64,000 nt of DNA from contig JANJUV010000007.1 of the NCBI GenBank assembly GCA_024710405.1, positions 186,001 to 250,000 of the forward strand. Reading direction: 5' to 3'. Source of the DNA: Bacteroidales bacterium. GTDB lineage: Bacteria > Bacteroidota > Bacteroidia > Bacteroidales > F082. The notes under the pieces were generated by a model. It saw only the letters and a list, made by a program, of their open reading frames with translations. It did not search any database and was not told the DNA's origin. This document shows positions 38,089 to 47,382 of the stretch, one piece after another. Made by a program: the position numbers and the translations under genes. Within the stretch, counting starts at the first letter, position 1. Every line of letters starts with the position of its first letter.

Positions 38089-39102
38089 TTACCGCTGACG
38101 GAACTGTAATGCCATGAAGGTAATCTGAGCAAATGCTTTGAAAGACAAATGATTCACTTTAAATATTTTTTTGTCTGAAGCCATAATACCATCCAGTGTG
38201 TAGAAATCCGTTGTTCGGCGACTGTAGCTTTTAAGCTTAAACTTTATGCCGCAATACAAAACATATAGACTGAAGACAAAAAAGGACTTTTGTGAGGGCG
38301 AGATGCCTTCCATCTTTAAAACTTCTGCCGAGCATGATGTTCTGATGGTGTCAAGTTCAGCAACAAGATTGCTGAAAGTGTTTTGAAAAGCTGTAAAAGT
38401 AGTTATGCCACCGGAGGCATCCTTATATATGTCCTGGGCATCGTTCATAAACTGGATGAATCCGCCGGTTGCGCTGAGTGCCTGACTATGTGCGTTTTTA
38501 TACTTCTTGAACATCATAGCGCAGAGCACAACAGAAATCCCGCCCTTGTTATAGGTTAATGTGTACACTTCCTCTTTGCTTAAACCGGCCTTCCTTTGTT
38601 TCTGGCTTTCGGCCTGAATGTCTGCCACCCTACCGGTGATCGAAAGCCCTTCTTCTTTTTGCTGTGCATCCAGAGATTTGATGAAATGCTCATAAAACAA
38701 GATAAATATCCGCTCAACCGCATTCTTGGGCTTGTAACCCATAGCGAATAATGATCTCAATGAGGCCGCATCATAATCATAATCGTCTATCAAACAATCG
38801 GTCAGACCCATCAGCGCACCCATGACGACAATACCTTCAGCCTTTTGCCTGCTGATTTTTTCACCCAACAAACAAGAAAGCAATTTACCCATGAATGAAT
38901 TGCTGATCATATACCACTTCATTTTCCTGAAAACCCTGTCCGGAACCGACCCATCATTCAAATTGCGGGCAGTTTCGAACAGATAATTGCAGTTTTTGTG
39001 AACGCTGATGCTATAATGAAAACTGAGTGCGGCCAGCAGATTTTTGCCAAATCGCAACAGATTAAAAATGTTTTGCAGCAATAGGAGCATCTTCAATAAC
39101 AT
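38089..39102 (-). CDS. Class 1 isoprenoid-biosynthesis-like enzyme (orphan)
   Basis: The 337-residue, helix-rich protein carries two acidic motifs placed as in trans-prenyltransferases and terpene synthases: DDYDYD at 106-111 (in TDCLIDDYDYD), like the first DDxxD region, and NDAQDIYKD at 220-228, like the NDxx(S/D)xxxE/D region. The gap of about 110 residues is in the family range. It would bind Mg2+ and a prenyl diphosphate. The rest shows little similarity that I recognise. No carotenoid, hopanoid or quinone genes are adjacent, so the substrate and the product are unknown. It is alone on the minus strand, divergent from the FAD/Fe-S oxidoreductase. The start at 39102 or the nearby ATG four codons on is possible. 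Confidence 0.72.
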   Translation of the reverse strand: MLLKMLLLLQNIFNLLRFGKNLLAALSFHYSISVHKNCNYLFETARNLNDGSVPDRVFRKMKWYMISNSFMGKLLSCLLGEKISRQKAEGIVVMGALMGLTDCLIDDYDYDAASLRSLFAMGYKPKNAVERIFILFYEHFIKSLDAQQKEEGLSITGRVADIQAESQKQRKAGLSKEEVYTLTYNKGGISVVLCAMMFKKYKNAHSQALSATGGFIQFMNDAQDIYKDASGGITTFTAFQNTFSNLVAELDTIRTSCSAEVLKMEGISPSQKSFFVFSLYVLYCGIKFKLKSYSRRTTDFYTLDGIMASDKKIFKVNHLSFKAFAQITFMALQFRQR

Positions 39103-39202
39103 TAAAAGTATTCAAATCTACTAATAAAACCAATCAATGACACTGTTATTAGCAGCGCAGCCGTGTTAACTTTTTCTCTTTGGCTATCAATAGGCAGGGG
39201 CT

Positions 39203-39237
39203 ATTCGGCTTCGTCTCGTGAGAACGCTTCGCCGAAT
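39203..39237. repeat. Strong extended hairpin in the gap between the isoprenoid enzyme and the FAD/Fe-S oxidoreductase genes
   Basis: ATTCGGC (39203-39209) and GCCGAAT (39231-39237) pair perfectly; the 21 bases between can form further pairs (CGTCT with AGAACG, with a bulge). Outside it, an AGGCAGGGG (39192-39200) and CACCTGCCCCC (39252-39262) pair can close a larger structure. The gap (231 bases) is GC-rich only here. It is not followed by a T tract and lies between two divergent genes, so it is not an ordinary terminator. Confidence 0.65.
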
Positions 39238-39333
39238 TGCTAATCCGCCTCACCTGCCCCCCCACGAAAAATCCACAATGCCTGCCCCCTTACCAAATTA
39301 CACACTATTTTTGCAAGACCTAACAAACCACCC

Positions 39334-42270
39334 ATGCGTGAATCAATCATATACAGCGCTCTGGAACAACTTAAAACCCAATTCAGCGGCGACATACACA
39401 TTGACGATGCCACACGCCTGATCTATGCCACCGATGCCTCGGCTTACCGTGAAAAACCTTTGGCCGTAGCCATGCCGAAAAATGGTGCTGACATCAGGCT
39501 GTTGGTTCATGCTGCACGACAGGCAAAATTCTCCCTCATCCCCCGCGCAGCGGGTACCAGCCTTGCAGGACAAGTCGTGGGCAACGGCGTGGTAGTGGAT
39601 GTGTCGCGCTATATGACGGACATCCTTGAACTTAATGTCGAAGAAAATTGGGTACGTGTCCAGCCCGGCGTGATCCTCAACGAGCTGAATAAATTTTTGC
39701 AACCACACGGTCTATTTTTTGGTCCCGAAACCTCCACTGCCAACCGTTGCATGATGGGTGGAATGCTCGGAAACAACGCCTGCGGCGCACACAGCCTGAT
39801 CTATGGCAGCACAAGGGAACACACGCTTGAAGTGAAAACCATACTGAGCGACGGAAGCGAGACTGTTTTTGGCCCGCTGACAAACGATGGTTTTGCAGAA
39901 AAACGAAAACTGGACAATATCGAAGGGACGATCTACAGAACAATTCATGATATTCTGTCGGATACTGAAAATCAAAACGAAATCATCAGGCAATACCCCG
40001 ACAAGGCCATCGAACGCCGAAACACAGGCTATGCCATTGATATACTGCTTGATGCAGAACCTTACACCAGCAATGGAACAGCCTTTAACCTTGCCAGATT
40101 GCTTGCAGGCTCGGAAGGCACGCTTGCCTTTACCACCGAAATCAAGTTTAACCTTGTTCCGCTTCCTCCAAAACTAAAGGTATTGGTTTGCGCCCATTTC
40201 GAAACCATCCGGCAATCCCTGTTTGCCAACCTCATTGCACTCGAATTCAAGCCGGCATCCATTGAACTAATGGACAAAACGGTGATGGACCTCACAAAAG
40301 AGAATATTTCGCAGCGCAAAAACCGCTTTTTCGTTCAGGGCGACCCGGGCGCCATCCTCATTGTCGAATTTGCCGAAGAAGATGATTCTGAACTGAATGC
40401 CAAAATCGCCGGCATGGAAGAAGCCATGCGCAAGGCTGGGCTGGGCTACGCCTACCCTGTTGTTCGGGGCGCCGATATGAACAAGGTTTGGGAACTCCGG
40501 AAAGCCGGACTTGGTGTGCTCAACAATATGCCCGGAGATGCCAAGCCTGTTCCCGTGATTGAAGATACTGCAGTTAATCCGGCCGTTTTGCCCGATTATA
40601 TTGAGGAATTCGATGCCATGCTGGCCCGCTACGGAAAAAGCTGTGTGTATTATGCACATATCGCTACGGGCGAACTCCACCTTAGGCCTGTGCTTAACCT
40701 GAAAGACCCCGCTGATGTGGAACTGTTTTACACCATTGCACGTGAAACAGCACTATTGGTAAAAAAATATAAAGGCTCCCTGAGTGGCGAACATGGCGAT
40801 GGTCGTTTGCGCGGAGAGTTTATCCCCCTTATGATCGGGGAGTACAATTATTCTCTTCTGAAACGAATCAAGTATGCCTGGGACCCGGACAACATCTTCA
40901 ATCCCAACAAAATAGTTGATACACCGAAGATGAATACTTCGCTGCGCTATGTCCCGGGAAAGCAAGTAAAAAAAATCAATACTGTGTTCGACTGGTCGAA
41001 AGACATGGGAATCCTGCGGGCTGCCGAAAAATGCAACGGTTCGGCCGACTGCCGCAAGACAGAGGTGAGCGGCGGCACCATGTGCCCGAGCTATATGGCC
41101 ACACGCGACGAAAAACATACCACGCGCGCCAGAGCCAACATTCTGCGCGAATTCCTGACAAACTCCACCAAAGCCAATCCCTTCGACCATCCTGAAATTT
41201 ACGAGGTGATGGACCTTTGCCTGTCCTGCAAAGCGTGTAAATCAGAATGCCCCAGCAGCGTGGACGTCGCCAAACTTAAAGCCGAATTCCTGCAGCATTA
41301 TTACGATGCCAACGGAGCTCCCCTGCGCGCAAAAATCATTGCAAACATTGCAACCATCAACTACTTGGGCAGTTTTTTGCCCACCCTCACCAATTTCTTC
41401 CTCACCAACAGATTTGTTTCGCCCCTGCTCATGGCTTCCATCGGATTTGCCCCAAACAGGAGCATGCCTACACTTTATGGATCTACACTCGACAATTGGT
41501 TCAGAAAACACCGCGAAAGACCGGAAGACAGACCTGGTAAAAAAGTATACCTGTTTAATGATGAGTTCACCCGGTTCAACGATACCGAGATAGGCATAAA
41601 AGCAATACTTCTTCTCGAAAGACTTGGTTATGAAGTAGTTATTCCAAACCACTTAGTCAGTGGGAGAACCTATCTGAGTAAAGGTTTTTTGCGTAAAGCA
41701 AAAGACATCGCCAACAGGAACATCCGCATGCTGAAGCGTTTAAGTGATGCCCCGCTGGTTGGTATCGAACCTTCGGCCATATTGAGTTTCCGTGATGAAT
41801 ATCCTGATCTGGCTGATCTGGAATTGCGTAACGATGCCCTGGAAATTGCGGCCCGCACCTTTACCCTCGAGGAATTTCTATGGCGTGAATTTGAGTCGGG
41901 ACATATTACAAAAGACCAGTTTACGGATGCACCGGCCGAAATACTGTATCACGGACATTGCCAGCAAAAAGCCATTGCTTCTACTGCTCAGGCAGTTACA
42001 GTGCTCGGTTTACCTGCAAATTACTCGGTGAAGGAGATTCCTTCGGGTTGCTGTGGCATGGCCGGATCATTTGGATATGAAAAGGAGCATTATGCCGTTT
42101 CGATGAAGGTGGGCGAGTTAGTGTTGTTTCCGGCGGTGCGCAATGCCGGACAGCAGACAATCATCGCGGCTTCGGGCACTTCATGCCGCCATCAGATTGC
42201 CGACGGAACAGGAAGAAAAGCAAAGCATCCGGTTGAGGTATTGTATGAAGCGTTACGACAAAAAAGGTGA
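39334..42270 (+). CDS. FAD-linked oxidase fused to Fe-S (CCG) domain, YdiJ/D-lactate dehydrogenase-like
   Basis: The 978-residue protein combines a GlcD/D2HGDH-like FAD-binding domain (residues 40-470; RAAGTSLAGQ, PETSTANRCMMGGMLGNNACG, GEHGDGR), a middle with two ferredoxin-type Cys groups (CRKTEVSGGTMCPSY near 570 and CLSCKACKSECP near 630-641), and two C-terminal CCG segments (YHGHCQQKA and PSGCCGMAGSFGYE). E. coli YdiJ has the same layout and oxidises D-2-hydroxyglutarate or related 2-hydroxy acids; an electron acceptor via the Fe-S part is likely. It is soluble. A TATTTTTG -7-like box lies at 39306-39313. Downstream is a 169-base gap. Confidence 0.9.
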   Translation: MRESIIYSALEQLKTQFSGDIHIDDATRLIYATDASAYREKPLAVAMPKNGADIRLLVHAARQAKFSLIPRAAGTSLAGQVVGNGVVVDVSRYMTDILELNVEENWVRVQPGVILNELNKFLQPHGLFFGPETSTANRCMMGGMLGNNACGAHSLIYGSTREHTLEVKTILSDGSETVFGPLTNDGFAEKRKLDNIEGTIYRTIHDILSDTENQNEIIRQYPDKAIERRNTGYAIDILLDAEPYTSNGTAFNLARLLAGSEGTLAFTTEIKFNLVPLPPKLKVLVCAHFETIRQSLFANLIALEFKPASIELMDKTVMDLTKENISQRKNRFFVQGDPGAILIVEFAEEDDSELNAKIAGMEEAMRKAGLGYAYPVVRGADMNKVWELRKAGLGVLNNMPGDAKPVPVIEDTAVNPAVLPDYIEEFDAMLARYGKSCVYYAHIATGELHLRPVLNLKDPADVELFYTIARETALLVKKYKGSLSGEHGDGRLRGEFIPLMIGEYNYSLLKRIKYAWDPDNIFNPNKIVDTPKMNTSLRYVPGKQVKKINTVFDWSKDMGILRAAEKCNGSADCRKTEVSGGTMCPSYMATRDEKHTTRARANILREFLTNSTKANPFDHPEIYEVMDLCLSCKACKSECPSSVDVAKLKAEFLQHYYDANGAPLRAKIIANIATINYLGSFLPTLTNFFLTNRFVSPLLMASIGFAPNRSMPTLYGSTLDNWFRKHRERPEDRPGKKVYLFNDEFTRFNDTEIGIKAILLLERLGYEVVIPNHLVSGRTYLSKGFLRKAKDIANRNIRMLKRLSDAPLVGIEPSAILSFRDEYPDLADLELRNDALEIAARTFTLEEFLWREFESGHITKDQFTDAPAEILYHGHCQQKAIASTAQAVTVLGLPANYSVKEIPSGCCGMAGSFGYEKEHYAVSMKVGELVLFPAVRNAGQQTIIAASGTSCRHQIADGTGRKAKHPVEVLYEALRQKR

Positions 42271-42348
42271 AATCAAATCTGTTTCTGACAACACACAGAA
42301 TAAAAAGAAGGGTGTATCAGACCGGATTTCTGACATTAACTTAAGAAA

Positions 42349-42400
42349 TAGGCCGTATTCTATAACTTATTTGTAATTTTCGGCCTAAATTTTCATTTTG
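42349..42400. terminator. Weak hairpin in the convergent gap after the FAD/Fe-S oxidoreductase
   Basis: TAGGCCG (42349-42355) and CGGCCTA (42381-42387) pair with a 25-base AT-rich loop and are followed by AATTTTCATTTT on the plus strand. The long loop makes it a poor terminator; it is the only candidate between these convergent genes. Confidence 0.3.
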
Positions 42401-42439
42401 GGTTATGGTATTTCTGAAATCAAACTTATCAGTCAGATT

Positions 42440-44101
42440 CTAATCGAGCATTTGCTTTCCTGAAAGATAGAGTTGCCTCACCCTTGCCTCGGGGATCTCT
42501 TTTTCATCTACCGTCATAATATCCCTGTCGAGCACGACCAGGTCGGCCAGTTTTCCTGCTTCAATGCTTCCCTTCAGGTTTTCTTCAAAAGAACCTTTTG
42601 CTGGCCAGATGGTTATCGAGCGCAACCCCTCTTCCCTGCTGAATGCCTGCCCGGGCAGAAAGCCTCCTTCGGGATATCCACTCAGGTCTTTTCTGCCCAC
42701 AGCCGCATAGAAGGTGTAGATGGGCGAAATATGTTCAATCGGAAAATCAGTGCCGTTGATCAACCAACCATGTTGCTTCAGCAGTGTTTTTTGGGCATAT
42801 GCGTTCTTAATCCGTTCAGCACCAAGTCTTTCTTCAGCCCAGTACATATCCGAAGTGGCATGCGTACTCTGTATGGAAGGAATAATACCCAGCGAACCAA
42901 AGCATTTCACATCATCGGGGTGCACGACCTGGGCATGTTCAATCCGCCACCGAAGGTCATTTCCTTCAGTCAAAAACTGTTTGTACAGTTCAAGCACAAA
43001 ACGGTTTGCCGAATCACCAATGGCGTGTGTGCTCACCGAAAATCCATGATTAACTGCCCATTGGCAAATCGAATCATAATACTCTTTCGGATGAAGGATC
43101 AATCCGGACTGCAAGGGATCGTCGCTGTAAGGTTCCAGAAGTTTCGCGCCCCTTGACCCCAAAGCCCCGTCAGCATAGAGCTTTACTGAGTGCACGGATA
43201 GTTTTTCGCTACGCAGCGGGCCACGGGCAGAAAATGTATTCAAGCTTTCCAGATCGGGGTTGAGCATGGCATTTATCCTGATATTAAGGGAACCCGACTG
43301 ATGCATATCTTCAATAAGCGCAATGGTCTGTGCACCTAAACCGGCATCCGTAACCGAGCTGAGCCCCTGGCTGAAACAATCCTCCTGGGCAAGCAGTAGT
43401 GCTTTACGCTGCTCTTCAGCCGTGAGCGGAGGAATCAGACGTTTCACTGCATCTTCGGCCTTGTCAATCAAAACACCGGTAGGCTCACCTTCACCGCCAA
43501 TGATCACCTCTCCACCCTGAACGATGGTATTCCCGTTGATACCTGCCTCTTTGATCAGCGATTTGCTGGCAAGCACTGCATGGCCGTCAATCCTTATCAA
43601 CAGAATTTTCTTTCCCGGAAACACTACTTCGAGGGGGTCATTATCCGGAAACTCCTTGATTTCCCATTGGTTTTGGTCCCAGCCACGACCCAGAATCCAG
43701 TCTGACGGAAAGGTTTCATGGTGCTTCTGCAGCCGTTCCACAACCTCATCAAAACTTTGACTTCCCCTTAAATCAGCATAACGCACCTGATTTTCCCCAT
43801 AGCCATAGAAATGACAATGTCCGTCGTTAAAGCCCGGATATACTGGAAGTCCGTTCAAATCAACCACTTTTTCTGCTTCAAACCGTGCCAGAATGTCATC
43901 GTTACTGCCTGTGGCGGAAATCCTGCCCTCTGAAACCGCAACTGCTTCTGCGACAGAGAAAACGGAATCAACCGTGTATATCTTTCCCCCGACCAGGATG
44001 AGGTCAGCCCTTTCTTTGGGTGTGGCACAGGAAGTCATCATGATGGCCAATATTAAACTGATTACTAGTCTGTTGTTAGTGAATAATCCCCGAAAGTGCA
44101 T
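42440..44101 (-). CDS. YtcJ-like amidohydrolase, predicted lipoprotein
   Basis: The 553-residue metal-dependent amidohydrolase has GHCHF (HxH), the DGHAVLASK segment, HAIGDSANR and IEHAQVV, with the terminal metal residue in NGTDFPIEH. I chose the ATG at 44099-44101: it yields a lipoprotein signal (MHFRGLFTNNRLVISLILAIMMTSC, lipobox Cys25) and overlaps the upstream ATPase gene by 26 bases. The family is large and acts on amides, and some members on N-acyl compounds; the substrate is not evident. It should be exported and anchored. It is the last gene of the importer operon, so a link to the imported compound is possible. Confidence 0.88.
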   Translation of the reverse strand: MHFRGLFTNNRLVISLILAIMMTSCATPKERADLILVGGKIYTVDSVFSVAEAVAVSEGRISATGSNDDILARFEAEKVVDLNGLPVYPGFNDGHCHFYGYGENQVRYADLRGSQSFDEVVERLQKHHETFPSDWILGRGWDQNQWEIKEFPDNDPLEVVFPGKKILLIRIDGHAVLASKSLIKEAGINGNTIVQGGEVIIGGEGEPTGVLIDKAEDAVKRLIPPLTAEEQRKALLLAQEDCFSQGLSSVTDAGLGAQTIALIEDMHQSGSLNIRINAMLNPDLESLNTFSARGPLRSEKLSVHSVKLYADGALGSRGAKLLEPYSDDPLQSGLILHPKEYYDSICQWAVNHGFSVSTHAIGDSANRFVLELYKQFLTEGNDLRWRIEHAQVVHPDDVKCFGSLGIIPSIQSTHATSDMYWAEERLGAERIKNAYAQKTLLKQHGWLINGTDFPIEHISPIYTFYAAVGRKDLSGYPEGGFLPGQAFSREEGLRSITIWPAKGSFEENLKGSIEAGKLADLVVLDRDIMTVDEKEIPEARVRQLYLSGKQMLD

Positions 44102-45077
44102 CCAGCATTCCGGAAAGTGAGTCTGTTTGGTGCACCGTGTGCTGTTCATTTTTAATGACATATGTATTGTTTTGATATTCAACGTGAATCAAGGACGTAC
44201 TATGGTCCGAAAGCCTGAAACCTTTCCTGACCAGGGCATTTCTGATCCATAGTGCGGAATATTTATCTGCCGATACATAGACTGCGTCAGCCTGATCCGA
44301 AAAAGAGGCCTGCCCGGTTAGGCTTTCGAAGAACAAACTTTCTGAGCCAAAATAGGAAGAAACAGATCCATTGAGAATCAGGTGTTCGGGCATACCTTCA
44401 ACAGCAGCGCGTCCGCTTCCGAGTAGCCAAAGATAATCGGCTTTCCTGACCAGAATTTCAAGGTCGTGCGAACTAATCAAAATGGTTTTCCCATGTTTTC
44501 GGGAAAGTTTTTGTAATAGTTTCATCAGTTCCATCCTGCTCGGATAGTCCAGATATGCAGCAGGTTCGTCGAGCAGAATCAGCGGGGTGTCCTGCGCCAA
44601 TGCCTTGGCAATCATCACCTTCTGACGCTCACCATCACTGATCTCGGCCATACGCTTGTGCTGCAGATGGGAAATTCCAGTTTGGTGAATCGACTCATCA
44701 ATAATCGGTTCATCAGCTTGACGAAGCTTTCCAAGAAAGCCGGTATACGGATGCCTTCCCATGACCACCACATCCCTCACTTTGAGAAAGGGGTCTTCTA
44801 TCCTGTCAGTAAGCACAACACTGATGTTTTTTGCTCTTTCGGAGGGAATAAGATTATTCAGCTGTTTGTCGCCCAATTTAATTATGCCTCCAAGTGGTTT
44901 AAGGTAACCTGCGATAGTCCTTAAAAGAGTTGTTTTCCCGGTTCCGTTGGCTCCGATAAGACCACAGATTGTGCCTTGTGCAATATGCAGGTTTATGGGA
45001 GGCAACAAAGGCGCATACTCTGTATTTTTACGGCCATAGCCGATCAGCAGATCTTCGGTGATCAACATCGGATTCAT
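44076..45077 (-). CDS. FecE/BtuD-type ABC importer ATPase with C-terminal extension
   Basis: The 333-residue ATPase has Walker A GANGTGKTT, signature in ISDGERQKVMIAKAL and Walker B TPLILLDEPAAYLD, as in siderophore/cobalamin/heme importers. Typical proteins of this type are about 255 residues; this one has about 75 more at the C-terminus (from about 258, SADKYSALWIRNALVRKGF), which is uncommon. Its start overlaps the permease stop by 4 bases (ATGA), so the two are translationally coupled. It works with the permease and lipoprotein upstream. Confidence 0.92.
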   Translation of the reverse strand: MNPMLITEDLLIGYGRKNTEYAPLLPPINLHIAQGTICGLIGANGTGKTTLLRTIAGYLKPLGGIIKLGDKQLNNLIPSERAKNISVVLTDRIEDPFLKVRDVVVMGRHPYTGFLGKLRQADEPIIDESIHQTGISHLQHKRMAEISDGERQKVMIAKALAQDTPLILLDEPAAYLDYPSRMELMKLLQKLSRKHGKTILISSHDLEILVRKADYLWLLGSGRAAVEGMPEHLILNGSVSSYFGSESLFFESLTGQASFSDQADAVYVSADKYSALWIRNALVRKGFRLSDHSTSLIHVEYQNNTYVIKNEQHTVHQTDSLSGMLDALSGIIH

Positions 45078-46123
45078 GAGTTTTCGCTGTAAAACCTTCT
45101 GCGGGAAACGATTATCCAGATAACCATAGGCGCCCCGATGAGCGATGTGATTGCATTTATGGGTAAACTACCGTCAAAACCGGGCAATCGGGCAAGCCAG
45201 TTGCAAAACAGTGCCAGTGAAGCACCTGTTATTATGGTCGCAGGCATCAGGATACGGTGGTCTGAAGATCTGAACAGGTTACGGGCCATATGCGGCACAG
45301 CAAGACCTATAAATGCAATAGGCCCGGCAAATGCAGTTATAACAGCTGTAAGCAAGCCGCCGATAAGCAGGGCAAACCATTGATTGCGCCTGACATGTGA
45401 CCCAAGTGCAAAAGCATAGCGCTCGCCGAGAAGCAGCAGGTTCAATGGTTTGACAAGAAGAAAAGCAGCAACAAGTGCAAGTAAAATAATAAGCATCAGA
45501 TAAAGGATTGTTTGGCTGTCAACATTTGAAAAGCTCCCCATGCCCCAAAGCACAAAAGCATAAATGTCATCCTTCTGGCTGTAATACTTGATTAGTCCGG
45601 TCAACGCGCCTCCTATATAGGAGATCATCAGTCCGATAATCAGGATGCTTATCATGTTTCCAATATGTCTGCTAACGAGCAAAATAATTAATAACACAGC
45701 AAAAGCACCTGCTGATGCGGCTGCACTGATGCCCAAAGATCCCCAGAATCCGTTTTGCAAAAAAAACTGTCCACTTGTCGTTCCTGTAAACATCATCAAC
45801 AAAGCTACTCCCAGACTGGCTCCGCTACTAATTCCCAAAATAGAGGGGTCAGCAAGCGGATTACGAAAGATGGTCTGCATGAGTAATCCGGCAACCGCAA
45901 GTCCGGCACCTGAAACAAGTGCAGTTAGTGCCTGATTGAGCCTAAATTCCCTTATAATGGCATAATGCGCATCAGAGATCCCGTATTCTGAACCAAACAA
46001 CACCGGAATTACCTCACGAACGGGAATGAGCACAGAGCCTGAAACAAGGTTGAGAAAAAATAAGCCGGCAAGCACCAGAATCAGCAAGGTAAACAAAGAT
46101 GTAAGACTTGCAGTTATTTTCAT
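45074..46123 (-). CDS. FecCD/BtuC-family ABC importer permease
   Basis: The 349-residue protein has about nine or ten membrane helices and the family motifs VRLPRVL-like IREFRLNQALTALVSGAGLAVAGLLMQTIFRNPLADPSILGISSGASLG (early part) and GLAVPHMARNLFRSSDHR-like near the C-terminus, which contacts the ATPase. I chose the ATG at 46121-46123, two bases after the lipoprotein stop; an upstream start would overlap that gene. The importer type takes up vitamin B12, heme or ferric siderophores; the substrate is unknown here, and no riboswitch or Fur-type site was recognised. Confidence 0.93.
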   Translation of the reverse strand: MKITASLTSLFTLLILVLAGLFFLNLVSGSVLIPVREVIPVLFGSEYGISDAHYAIIREFRLNQALTALVSGAGLAVAGLLMQTIFRNPLADPSILGISSGASLGVALLMMFTGTTSGQFFLQNGFWGSLGISAAASAGAFAVLLIILLVSRHIGNMISILIIGLMISYIGGALTGLIKYYSQKDDIYAFVLWGMGSFSNVDSQTILYLMLIILLALVAAFLLVKPLNLLLLGERYAFALGSHVRRNQWFALLIGGLLTAVITAFAGPIAFIGLAVPHMARNLFRSSDHRILMPATIITGASLALFCNWLARLPGFDGSLPINAITSLIGAPMVIWIIVSRRRFYSENS

Positions 46124-46125
46124 CT

Positions 46126-47364
46126 TCAGTGGTCTTCGAGCATTGTGTAATAAACCGGTACATGTCCGTGAATTAGTCCGGGGTGAAGGCAACTGATCAG
46201 GTCGGCAAGCTGGACATGCGGTTCATAGGTTCCTTTCTCAAAATAGCCGGAAGTGCTTGTGTTGCAAAAAATAACCCTTCGTTCCTGGAAAGCTTTAAAC
46301 GTTGTGTACAACTCATATTCCTGAGCCAGATTTTTATAAGAATAACCCTTAGGGGCAGCATGCGCAATCCGCCAGAAATCGGCCTCAGCAGCCTTACTCA
46401 TCACAGTTTCAATATCTGTCGGAAAACTGGCCTTCGACTCATTCGCTGCCCACAGGTAGTTAGCTCCGGCATCCGCAAAAAAACGCGCAACATAGCTTTT
46501 TCCTCCCGGGATGAACCACTGACCGCTGTATTGTTTGTCGGCAAAAATCGTTGGTTTATATTGAACCTCTGAAGCCAATCTTTTTGATTCGTTGTATTGT
46601 CTTTCTACATCCACAAACAGTGAATCAGCCAGATTATCCTTTTGCAGCAGGGCACCGCAAACCTTTATCCACTCTGCCCTTCCGAGAGGATCGGTTTCAA
46701 AATAATCGGGCCAGGGCATCAACCATGCCCCGGTTCTATCCAGTATCGCTTCATAACCTGTCTGTGATGGAGTGTATAGTATCAGATCTGGTTGCAGATT
46801 TAACAACATCTCATTCTTTATTAACCCATTAGCTGCTACTTCAACTATTTCCCCACTCTTAATCATTTCCTGCACCTCTTCGTTTACAACATAAGATGTT
46901 TCAGAAATACCTGAAACATTACTAATTCCGCCAAGAAGGTAGAAACCTGTCCATTGGGTTGAAGAAAAACAAACTACATTCTTCACAGGTGTACGCAAAA
47001 CGCTTATTGACTCATCTGGTGCAGAAAACTCAATCGAGTCCGGAACCAGATAACAGGCAAATAAAATTTCGTCTGACTGCCATGGATTGTTGATAACCAA
47101 CTTTTTATATGTGCCTTCATCATACAAACTGAATCCCTCGGCGTAGCAGCTCATGGTTTTGCTGTGTTGATGTTCATCTCTAACTTCATTGACTCTTGGC
47201 TGATTACTGCAGGAAGCAAACACAATTATCAGCTGCAATATTCCTATAATCGGCAACCATATCCCATACTTTCTTGGTGGTGTGGCATTAAGTTTCAATA
47301 GAATCAGTTTATTACTATTAAACACTAAATCAAGTATTGAATGAAGTTGAAAAGATATAAGCAT
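46126..47364 (-). CDS. FecB/BtuF-type ABC importer substrate-binding lipoprotein
   Basis: The 412-residue protein has a lipobox VFASC near residue 52 after an unusually long N-terminal stretch, and a helical-backbone periplasmic-binding fold (PDLILYTPSQTGYEAILDRTG, TPIFADKQYSGQWFIPGGKSYVARFFADAGANYLW). The ATG at 47362-47364 is used because the alternative GTG two codons upstream adds nothing; a start inside the leader cannot be excluded (a TTG before KLNATPP would fit a normal signal length). It binds the substrate and hands it to the permease. It follows the GroES-like gene by 18 bases. Confidence 0.88.
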   Translation of the reverse strand: MLISFQLHSILDLVFNSNKLILLKLNATPPRKYGIWLPIIGILQLIIVFASCSNQPRVNEVRDEHQHSKTMSCYAEGFSLYDEGTYKKLVINNPWQSDEILFACYLVPDSIEFSAPDESISVLRTPVKNVVCFSSTQWTGFYLLGGISNVSGISETSYVVNEEVQEMIKSGEIVEVAANGLIKNEMLLNLQPDLILYTPSQTGYEAILDRTGAWLMPWPDYFETDPLGRAEWIKVCGALLQKDNLADSLFVDVERQYNESKRLASEVQYKPTIFADKQYSGQWFIPGGKSYVARFFADAGANYLWAANESKASFPTDIETVMSKAAEADFWRIAHAAPKGYSYKNLAQEYELYTTFKAFQERRVIFCNTSTSGYFEKGTYEPHVQLADLISCLHPGLIHGHVPVYYTMLEDH

Positions 47365-47382
47365 TGTCACAAATAAAACGAA

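Noticed and set aside
39218-39421. Short plus-strand frame over the hairpin before the FAD/Fe-S gene
   Set aside because: Runs into the oxidoreductase in another frame and has Pro-rich low-complexity start; no support.
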